DNA of 37,286 nt from Helicobacteraceae bacterium (GTDB taxonomy: Bacteria > Campylobacterota > Campylobacteria > Campylobacterales > Sulfurimonadaceae): positions 1 to 37,286 of the forward strand of contig JAQIBF010000110.1 of the NCBI GenBank assembly GCA_027859195.1, written 5' to 3'. Numbering within the stretch: position 1 is the stretch's first letter; each line of letters starts with the position of its first letter. Positions 31,457-37,286 of the stretch are shown one piece after another. The position numbers and the translations under genes are program-made. Under the pieces are notes generated by a model. The model was not told the origin of the DNA, did no database searches, and was given only the letters and a program-made list of their open reading frames with translations.

Positions 31457-32901
31457 TTATGGTGCAGTAACAGCGTTGGCGTCCAAGGTAACTGCTGTCT
31501 GTGCCAAGAGTCTGCCGTTGACTGTTGCACCGTTATTTACAACAATGCCTTTTTGAGCCAATGCCACACCTTTGAACTGCGCTGTTGTTCCAAGAGTCAC
31601 ACCTGTGCCTCCTGCAACTTGCCAGAAGATATTTTCAGGCAATGCACCGTCTAGGGTTACGATGGCACCACTGTCTAAAGTAAGATCTCCTGCTATCTGG
31701 AAGATCCAGACATCGGTTGCGCTGCCCGAGATAGTGACACCTGCATTTGTTATTAATAGACCTGTTCCCCATTTGTAGAGGCCTGGAGCTAGTGTCTTAC
31801 CGCTCACATCACCTGCACCGAGTTCAGTATAATCAGGCAATGAGCGTCCGGCCGCATCGGTGTATGCTAGTTCCATGTCGCTTACTGCTGTGGTCAGGTT
31901 GGTCGGTGTCGGAACCGCCATATTGGCCGCATATATCTTCCCTGTTACTAAATTTGATGTTGAATATGTGCCGTCACTATAAAGAGTATCGGAAAATCCG
32001 GTTATGAAAGTTCGAGCAGCCGGGCTGAGTCCTATATCCCCAGTAATAGCTGTAGTGCCGGTAGTTGATACTGCCGTCTTGGCAAGGATCACATAATTTC
32101 CGGCTGTACCGAGATCGATTGCTACTCGAGTTGACCCTACTGTTGACCCGGTTGTGAAATTCCAGGTGTATTCATTAGCCAAAGCATTTCCGGCTAAGTC
32201 AGTAACGCCAGTAGTGATTGTTGCAGTAAAATTAGTGTCAGGAGAAAGATTGGCATTAGAATTGAAGATCATAGTGTCCCAGAATTAATCACTGTACCAA
32301 CAACAGGAACAGGTGTACTACCGTTTGTATCAGCTAATGTAAAAGTAGTTGAAGTTACGGTAGTAGGATCGAGTGGTTCACTGAAGCTGGCACTGACACT
32401 TCTGTCAATCGACACGTTTGTGTCATTAGTATCAGGATATGTCGAAGCCACTGTAGGTGGAGTAGAGTCTGATGTCGTTCCTGTTGTGAAGCTCCAAACA
32501 AGATTGGTTTTCAAAAGAGCAGCGCCACTTGTGTCAAGGACACCCGTAGTGACTGTCGCAGTGTATTTAGTACTTGCAGTAAAATCGTTAGTAGGATTGA
32601 AGAGCATGGTGTTGCCCGTACCAGTCACGGTGCCTGCAACTGCAACAGTGCCATTTTTGAGTGTAAAAGTAGTTGTATCAACGGTGGAAGCATTAAGTGC
32701 TTTGTTAGAGAAGGCGGTGATGCTTGTATTAAGAGTTACTCCTGTGGCGCCATCAACAGGGTTTGTAGAGACAACTGTTTGTGTATCGGTGGCTGTTGTC
32801 GTTGCTGCAGTATCGCTGCTGCTGCATCCTGCTGCACAAAGTGTCAGCATAAAGAGCATGGAGAATAGAGCCAGATTTGAATATTGTTTGAAGGTTTTCA
32901 T
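31457..32901 (-). pseudogene. Second Ig-like/ice-binding lipoprotein, frameshifted
   Basis: A tandem paralogue of the gene at 29736-31184 with the same layout: lipoprotein signal MKTFKQYSNLALFSMLFMLT ending CAAGC, two Big_5 Ig-like repeats and a DUF3494 domain. The first frame (32901 to 32269) runs to VVGTVINSGTL and stops. The next frame resumes at once with MIFNSNANLSPDTNF, the exact continuation expected from copy 1 (VSYSDNTMIFAPDTNLT). Adding one base to the GGG at 32280-32278 would restore NSGDTMIF and join the two frames into about 481 residues. This is a single-base loss or a sequencing error. If real, only a truncated Ig-like lipoprotein would be made. Confidence 0.8.
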
Positions 32902-32935
32902 TATATTGTTCCTTTTGGTACATTTCTAAAAATAC

Positions 32936-32949
32936 ATTGATATTAATGT
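32936..32949. repeat. Shared upstream motif of the ice-binding genes, copy 2
   Basis: Exact copy of the 14-base ATTGATATTAATGT at 31218-31231, again 35 bases before the start codon and beside a hairpin. Confidence 0.6.
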
Positions 32950-32972
32950 CTGTCCATTGTGATGGGCAGACA
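32947..32972. other. Hairpin in the leader of ice-binding gene 2
   Basis: TGTCTGTCCA (32947-32956) pairs with TGGGCAGACA (32963-32972) with one wobble, around TTGTGA. The other copy has a shorter stem at the same place (ATCCG/CGGAT, 31235-31250). It may be a leader structure or an operator half-site pair. Confidence 0.4.
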
Positions 32973-33388
32973 CGGCTTTTGCAAAAAATTAGAGAGCGTA
33001 TGTAAACACAAAGTAGACTAAAAAAACTTTATCATTTGCGACTAGCTGTGTTGTGAAACTTTTCAATTCCGGCTAGATAGGTACAGTGTAACAGAAAAAC
33101 CTATTTACTATTCTCTGGACGCGATATGGCAGAATTACCAAGATACCCAGGGATTAACGGACTAGGCAGAAGAGAGAGGTTTTAACGGAACAAGACAAGT
33201 TGCTGAGTTAGTCCAGCTGCAATGGGCGCTGTTCGATAGATTTTCAATAGTGGTATCTTCGCATAATGAGGAAGATCGTGGTTTTTTACTTCCCGAGCGG
33301 CTTTTTGTAGTCGCTCATCTCGATGAGGTTCTATGCTACACCCAAAATGGTAGAGGTATGGTAAGCGCTGACATGTTGGTCAGCCTTG
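32973..33388. other. Gene-free stretch with possible decayed coding sequence
   Basis: No gene with a start codon and ribosome site is found in these 416 bases. A plus-strand frame is open from about 33167 to 33402 but has no start codon near its beginning. On the minus strand 33330-33286 reads NLIEMSDYKKPLGK and a stop, which resembles a protein C-terminus with an in-frame stop directly upstream. The stretch may be the decayed remains of an older gene. Confidence 0.35.
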
Positions 33389-33874
33389 TCAACTCGTCAT
33401 AAGGTGCTTTACGGGGAGGTGGGCGAGTTGTGAAAATGTCTCATTGGGCATCTTGGCCAAGATCGACGCCAAGACGTTCACCTGCTGTTTCAGGCGATCG
33501 GAAAGAGCGATCATCGCCTCGTAGTGGTGCTGGGCAGATGCATGATGTGCGTCCGTAGGTTTGCTCCGTAGGCCGAAGAGACCCAGTAGAGTGCCTGAAC
33601 TTTTGCCATAGTAGATGGCATAGATCTTGCTAAAGTGTGCATGGAACTCCACGAGAGTCTCTTCGATGTCGTTAAGCGAGTGACGGCAGTAGTCCGACCA
33701 CAAAGGTTTTGCTTCGCCATAGAACCATTTGCCGAAGACACTTTCGGCGGGTTCGGGAGTGAAGAGGCTTTTGTCGATGTCGAGGCCGGAGACCAGAAGT
33801 TTAAGAGAGTGGAGCTGTCGCACGTTGGAAGTACGGGCCTGCTGCATCTTCTGAACGTAATGCTCTTTTACCAT
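33389..33874 (-). CDS. CZB-like helical protein, paralogue (161 aa)
   Basis: A paralogue of the protein at 9208-9741, sharing the order of helices, LLVSGLDID near 27-35, VFGKWFYGEA near 46-55 and EFHAHFSKIYAIYYGKSSG near 75-93, then a GLFG loop. The first-helix His of the other copy is Asn here (ARTSNVRQL), and the FGKW Cys is again absent, so a CZB-type zinc site is unlikely. The shared HxHFxKIYxIY helix is the best-kept part and may be the functional centre. The start at 33874 follows GGAG. It stands alone, far from the first copy. Confidence 0.6.
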   Translation of the reverse strand: MVKEHYVQKMQQARTSNVRQLHSLKLLVSGLDIDKSLFTPEPAESVFGKWFYGEAKPLWSDYCRHSLNDIEETLVEFHAHFSKIYAIYYGKSSGTLLGLFGLRSKPTDAHHASAQHHYEAMIALSDRLKQQVNVLASILAKMPNETFSQLAHLPVKHLMTS

Positions 33875-33995
33875 TTACAGACTCCTAATTTAAAATATTT
33901 GTTTTGATTATAGCGTCTGATCCGGGGTCAAGAGGGTGTTGTTGTGGTTAAATAATAGTCAAAAAGCAGGCTGTCCGCATTTTTCGTTTATATAG

Positions 33996-34010
33996 TATTG
34001 CAAGATGTCA
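33996..34010. repeat. 15-base direct repeat, left copy
   Basis: TATTGCAAGATGTCA is repeated exactly at 35126-35140. The two copies lie in the same orientation 1130 bases apart and enclose the DUF6515 gene and its signals, which suggests an insertion or a recombination junction. Confidence 0.6.
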
Positions 34011-34064
34011 TTATGTATGAGATTAGAAAAATAGATAGAAAGAGATAAAGGGGAGTGGAAGAAC

Positions 34065-34087
34065 AAGGTGTGGTTGACCCACACCTT
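34065..34087. terminator. Perfect 9-bp hairpin
   Basis: AAGGTGTGG (34065-34073) and CCACACCTT (34079-34087) pair perfectly around TTGAC. It lies just beyond the intrinsic terminator of the DUF6515 gene and may be a second terminator; no T-run of note follows on either strand. Confidence 0.4.
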
Positions 34088-34094
34088 ACGAATT

Positions 34095-34118
34095 AAAAAA
34101 CCAGGTTTAAGTGACCTG
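34095..34118 (-). terminator. Intrinsic terminator of the DUF6515 gene
   Basis: On the minus strand CAGGT and ACCTG pair and are followed by GTTTTTT, a proper U-tract (34101-34095). It lies 27 bases after the stop at 34145. Confidence 0.65.
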
Positions 34119-34144
34119 AACCATTAAAGAGGCGTGTTCCCTGT

Positions 34145-34948
34145 TCAGGGCGTGACAACAATGTAAACGATGCGTTCGCCCTGTACGGACTGCATGAAAT
34201 AGACCCCGCCGTAGCGGTAATACTGCACGCCGTCTATTGTCACTGTGTAGGCGCCGTCGGGCAGAATGTCGACAATGGTGCCGGGCGGGTATGTTTCATC
34301 GGTTGCCGGCACATCTACGACGCGGTAGGCTCTATGATGAACGTCCCACACGTAATAGACATCGGCATAGTAGTAATAGGTGCCGCCGTAGACCTGAAAA
34401 GAGAGATACCCCAGCGGCAGGACGGGCACGAGGAGTCCTATCGGCGGCAGTATGACCATGAAAGCATTGTTGTAAGGGCGGTAGTAGATGCCGTTCGTGT
34501 AGTAGAGGGAGACGCTGCCAAGGCTGACACTGATCGCGGCTGTGGGCAGGGTGCCGATGGTATAGCCGGGACGGTGATAGTACGGCAGCGGTCTGCCTTT
34601 TGGCGGTCTCCAGGCCGGAGTCCGTTTCATAGGCTTGGACGCTTTTATATGCGCGGCCTGTTTATACTGGGTCATCTCTTTCTGTTTGAGCATATGCTGG
34701 CTTTTTACGGCTGTTTTATCGCTGTTAGAGCGCACTTTCGGTGTCTGCTCGCGCGACGGTTTCGAAACGTGCAGCGATGTCCCGCTGCTGCGGCTTTTGG
34801 CGGGGCTTCGTTCGAGGCTTGAACTGCGTTTCATCTCTTTGCTCTGGCCTGATCTGTCATTGTTGCCCGAATGACCGGGCTCTGCACACAGTGTTGCTGA
34901 TGAGAGTAAGCCCGTCATTAGAACAATCGTCATTGTAGTATTGCGCAT
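34145..34948 (-). CDS. Secreted DUF6515-type protein
   Basis: A 267-residue exported protein. The signal peptide covers about 1-22 (TIVLMTGLLSSATLCA). Residues 25-115 are a Ser/Lys/Arg-rich, probably disordered stretch (KEMKRSSSLERSP). From about 120 the sequence is rich in Tyr, Gly and Pro (GYTIGTLPTAAISVSLGS, YYTNGIYYRPY, GGTYYYYADVYYVWD, VQYYRYGGVYFM), which fits the DUF6515 family of envelope proteins of unknown role. The hydrophobic AFMVILPPIGLLVPVLPLG near 165-183 may be a membrane or hairpin segment. AAGGAG precedes the start. It is enclosed by 15-base direct repeats. Confidence 0.7.
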   Translation of the reverse strand: MRNTTMTIVLMTGLLSSATLCAEPGHSGNNDRSGQSKEMKRSSSLERSPAKSRSSGTSLHVSKPSREQTPKVRSNSDKTAVKSQHMLKQKEMTQYKQAAHIKASKPMKRTPAWRPPKGRPLPYYHRPGYTIGTLPTAAISVSLGSVSLYYTNGIYYRPYNNAFMVILPPIGLLVPVLPLGYLSFQVYGGTYYYYADVYYVWDVHHRAYRVVDVPATDETYPPGTIVDILPDGAYTVTIDGVQYYRYGGVYFMQSVQGERIVYIVVTP

Positions 34949-35022
34949 GGTGTCTCCTTGCCTTTGTATGATGATACTCTTAATGTGTTACAGATATGTT
35001 AGCACGCTTTCAGTAAAGCTGC

Positions 35023-35124
35023 TTAAAGAAGAGCTAAGCCGCCTCTGTCTTGAATAACGGCGATGCTCTTGCCGCGCCGCGAGAAGATCTCGACGATGGC
35101 ATGTTGGTGGCGAAGGCATAGGAG
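35023..35124 (-). pseudogene. Possible gene remnant at the repeat edge
   Basis: A minus-strand open stretch without a start codon reads HAIVEIFSRRGKSIAVIQD then RGGLALL and a TAA at 35025-35023. It looks like a protein C-terminus cut off exactly at the right copy of the 15-base repeat (35126-35140), where an in-frame TAA lies. The parent family is not recognised. Confidence 0.3.
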
Positions 35125-35125
35125 T

Positions 35126-35140
35126 TATTGCAAGATGTCA
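35126..35140. repeat. 15-base direct repeat, right copy
   Basis: Exact copy of the TATTGCAAGATGTCA at 33996-34010. It lies between the gene remnant and the promoter region of the nuclease-like gene. Confidence 0.6.
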
Positions 35141-35257
35141 ATTTTATAATATGCAATATCTTTGTGAAATTCTAAGAAAAGACTTCTTTTCCCTCAGTTT
35201 CACAAAATTTAAGATATGCTTTTTATACATAAAAAAAACAGTGAGTATTAATTTTAG

Positions 35258-35263
35258 TATAAT
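35258..35263 (+). promoter_or_regulatory. -10 element of the nuclease-like gene
   Basis: TATAAT, preceded by TTTTAG, lies 31 bases before the start codon at 35295. There is no good -35 box, only T- and A-rich sequence, as is usual for vegetative promoters in Campylobacterota. Confidence 0.55.
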
Positions 35264-35294
35264 GAGACAACTCTTGTAGTACAAAGGTGTGAAT

Positions 35295-37148
35295 ATGAAG
35301 TTGATAGATGTTTTAAACGAAATGAATTCATTTGAAAAGAATTCTTTTCTAAAAATACTTGATAATATTATTGCTAATGAGCCCAAAGAACAAAAAGAAA
35401 TAGACAGGATACTTTCATCATCAGATAGAGGGCTGAAGGACACTGATCTAAAAAATATTGTTAAAATTTTTATACTTCTTGAGGATGAGTTTTCAGAACA
35501 CATAGAAAATTCACTTGGTAATATGGAGTCTCAAATAGATTTTGTATCAAATATCTTAGTTCGTGATGGTAATACTATCATGAAATACGACTGGCTATCC
35601 AAACTGTATGAACAAGAAGTCAAATCACACAAAAAAAATATCACTAATCTCCAAAATCAGATGGACGAAAATTCATCGGAACTGGATGAAGGTCGAAAGC
35701 GTGATTATAAAATCTATAAAGCATGTGTACACAGTGCTTATGAAAATGATTTACTAAACAACCAAGACCCAAAGATCACTACAGATGAACAGCATATTTT
35801 AATGACGTTAGCCAATCAACTTTCTCTTTCACAAAATGAACTTCAACTCATCAATTATATGGTTCTCCCATTAAAGAAGCGTGAAATAGATGACATTATA
35901 AACGATCTAAAAAATGCTGGCATTATCTTGTTTTCAAAAAAATCCAATACTATTTATATCCCTAATGAAGTTGTAGTTCTATTACGACGTATCAAAGGCC
36001 GAGAAGTTGCTGACAAGCATTTAAGACGAGTTTTAAAGCTGCTGAAAGATCCTCAGATAAACCTAGCATGTAAAATACATAATATTCCTATAAAAGGTAT
36101 ACCAACGGACGAGAAAGTTAAAACGTTAATAGAGTATGGAATTTCTTTTCGTCAACTTTTATCAAGTGATATTTATAAAAGCAATACCAGTCTAACGGCT
36201 CGCAAAGCAACCATTAATGAGATTGCAGAGCAAGGACTTAAGTTCGACAAATCACCAAAAGGATCAACTGTTGATGACAAGATAGACACCCTTGTCAATT
36301 ATTTTGAAGAAATAAACAGTGCTGATACTATTGGCATTTCAGTAGGTGGCTATGAGCATCTATTAGTTGACTTAGAAGAAGTCTTTAAAGCTAAAATATC
36401 TAAACTTTTGAAAACAGTATTTCAACTCCAAGAAGAAGACGTACTCAATGCCAGTATGCTGCTTGATTATAATATTAGACCTCGTGATTTGCTTGAACTT
36501 CTAGATGACGAAATGTTAAAGATGTTCTGTTCAGAGAAAGCTATCAAAACAAGAGGAAATCAGGTACTTAATATCCTAGATACATATAAAAATACTGATT
36601 ATCTTGAGATTGAGAACTATACAAATATTGGAATGCGTGATCTAAATACTCTTAAATCAAATGGCGTAGTTATCAAAGAAGCAGATCTTGGTATCAAGTT
36701 TGAAGATATAACAAAACAGATTTTCATTCAACTGGGTTTGAATGTAGATGAAAAAATGCGTAAAGATATAAGTACCAACAAAGACAAAATTGATATTGTA
36801 ATTAATTTAGGAAACAACGAAATTATAATTATTGAATGTAAATCAGTTAAGGACTCAGGCTACAACAAGTTTAGCTCCGTTTCACGACAAATAAAGTCAT
36901 ACGTAACCGTAGCTGAAAAACAAGGCTACAACGTAGTTAAATCAATTCTTGTTTCACCTGAGTTCACAGATGAATTTGTAAAAGAATCTGAATTGGATTT
37001 CGATCTCAACCTATCCCTTCTTCAAGCCGAATCACTGAAAAATATACTCGAATCATTTAAAAACTCAAAATTAGATGTATTTCCATACAAATTATTTAGA
37101 GATGTAGTGATTAGGGAAGATCGTATCATAATGGCAATATCGAAATAA
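35295..37148 (+). CDS. Large protein with C-terminal PD-(D/E)XK nuclease domain (617 aa)
   Basis: A 617-residue, mostly helical, very Lys/Asn/Ile-rich protein that matches no named family I know. Residues 468-545 carry a restriction-endonuclease-like site: E470 in FEDITKQIF, D500 in KIDIVI, ECK at 514-516 and a Q in RQIKSYV at 532, the order E-D-ExK-Q of Mrr-type enzymes. Two stretches (about 255-290, IHNIPIKGIPTDEKVKTLIE, and about 408-431) resemble SAP-type DNA-binding helices, weakly. I chose the ATG at 35295 over the GTG at 35289 because AAAGG is seven bases before the ATG. The gene is clearly more AT-rich than its neighbours and has no partner gene beside it, which suggests horizontal transfer and a possible role in phage defence. 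Confidence 0.75.
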   Translation: MKLIDVLNEMNSFEKNSFLKILDNIIANEPKEQKEIDRILSSSDRGLKDTDLKNIVKIFILLEDEFSEHIENSLGNMESQIDFVSNILVRDGNTIMKYDWLSKLYEQEVKSHKKNITNLQNQMDENSSELDEGRKRDYKIYKACVHSAYENDLLNNQDPKITTDEQHILMTLANQLSLSQNELQLINYMVLPLKKREIDDIINDLKNAGIILFSKKSNTIYIPNEVVVLLRRIKGREVADKHLRRVLKLLKDPQINLACKIHNIPIKGIPTDEKVKTLIEYGISFRQLLSSDIYKSNTSLTARKATINEIAEQGLKFDKSPKGSTVDDKIDTLVNYFEEINSADTIGISVGGYEHLLVDLEEVFKAKISKLLKTVFQLQEEDVLNASMLLDYNIRPRDLLELLDDEMLKMFCSEKAIKTRGNQVLNILDTYKNTDYLEIENYTNIGMRDLNTLKSNGVVIKEADLGIKFEDITKQIFIQLGLNVDEKMRKDISTNKDKIDIVINLGNNEIIIIECKSVKDSGYNKFSSVSRQIKSYVTVAEKQGYNVVKSILVSPEFTDEFVKESELDFDLNLSLLQAESLKNILESFKNSKLDVFPYKLFRDVVIREDRIIMAISK

Positions 37149-37182
37149 CTGTGGGACTGTTAAATAAGAATCAATGGTGACA

Positions 37183-37263
37183 GGCTACTTTACCTATCAT
37201 ATCTCACGCTTTTTTGGACTTCCCCGTCGGTTGGGTGTTGAGAGGGGTCCATAAAAAGTAGCC
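37183..37263. repeat. 81-base inverted-repeat element after the nuclease gene
   Basis: GGCTACTTT (37183-37191) and AAAGTAGCC (37255-37263) are perfect inverted repeats. Within, TGGACTTCCCC and GGGGTCCA can pair further. It could be a MITE-like element, the end of an insertion sequence that continues elsewhere, or a large terminator for the nuclease gene. No flanking target duplication is evident. Confidence 0.45.
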
Positions 37264-37286
37264 CTATTATTGATGCTCTATATACG

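Noticed and set aside
32269-32290. Programmed ribosomal frameshift in the second ice-binding gene
   Set aside because: No slippery heptamer or downstream pseudoknot is visible, and copy 1 has no frame change here; mutation or sequencing error is simpler.
33167-33402. Plus-strand open frame reading QVAELVQLQWALFDRFS
   Set aside because: No ATG, GTG or TTG near its start and no family resemblance.
1-37286. CRISPR array, rRNA, complete tRNA, phage or complete insertion sequence
   Set aside because: No regularly spaced repeats, no rRNA-like or cloverleaf sequence, and no transposase or integrase frame were found in the window.

Overview
The window looks like the chromosome of a free-living member of the Campylobacterota (Epsilonproteobacteria), of the Sulfurimonas/Sulfuricurvum type. 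The reasons are a peroxiredoxin very close to Campylobacter AhpC, short stand-alone Aer-type PAS proteins of the CetB kind, an acid-response-like two-component pair, a bacteriohemerythrin, a very high density of PAS and cyclic-di-GMP proteins, and a CowN protein that implies nitrogen fixation elsewhere in the genome. Genus is inference; no rRNA or tRNA gene was found.

Layout. 1-2571: the 5' part of ahpC, then a MoxR-type AAA+ ATPase and its VWA partner, all on the minus strand. 2572-3545: a long gene-free stretch with several hairpins, ending in a structured leader before a 51-residue acidic protein. 3789-5402: a three-gene overlapping minus-strand operon (CxxC mini-protein, ankyrin protein, TatD-like protein) and a plus-strand zinc-ribbon gene whose apparent start codon is ATA. 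5441-9741: a metabolic and stress block on the minus strand (glutaminase, two GNAT acetyltransferases, aldo/keto reductase, bacteriohemerythrin, CZB-like helical protein). 10061-15423: a plus-strand signalling block with two near-twin CetB-like PAS proteins, a Cys-rich small protein, a soluble PAS histidine kinase with its response regulator, and a PAS/HD-GYP phosphodiesterase.

15471-21558: a complete tripartite RND efflux operon (MarR, periplasmic adaptor, inner-membrane pump, outer-membrane lipoprotein) with a perfect palindrome just upstream of marR as the likely operator. 21680-23915: a Spy/CpxP-like periplasmic protein, OmpR-type regulator and membrane histidine kinase with 4-base overlaps, an envelope-stress style operon. 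24035-28725: a membrane PAS-GGDEF-EAL protein, two very small genes and a membrane PAS-PAS diguanylate cyclase. With the HD-GYP protein this gives three cyclic-di-GMP enzymes in about 15 kb.

28761-37286 is more accessory in character. It holds cowN, a yggU/DUF167 gene broken by an in-frame TGA, a tandem duplication of large lipoproteins with Ig-like repeats and an ice-binding (DUF3494) domain, of which one copy is frameshifted, a second CZB-like paralogue, and a DUF6515 secreted protein lying between two copies of a 15-base direct repeat. Last comes an AT-rich, isolated gene for a roughly 617-residue protein with a C-terminal PD-(D/E)XK nuclease site, followed by an 81-base inverted-repeat element. 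The best candidates for something undescribed are this nuclease protein, the ice-binding-like tandem pair and the ankyrin/TatD-like mini-operon.
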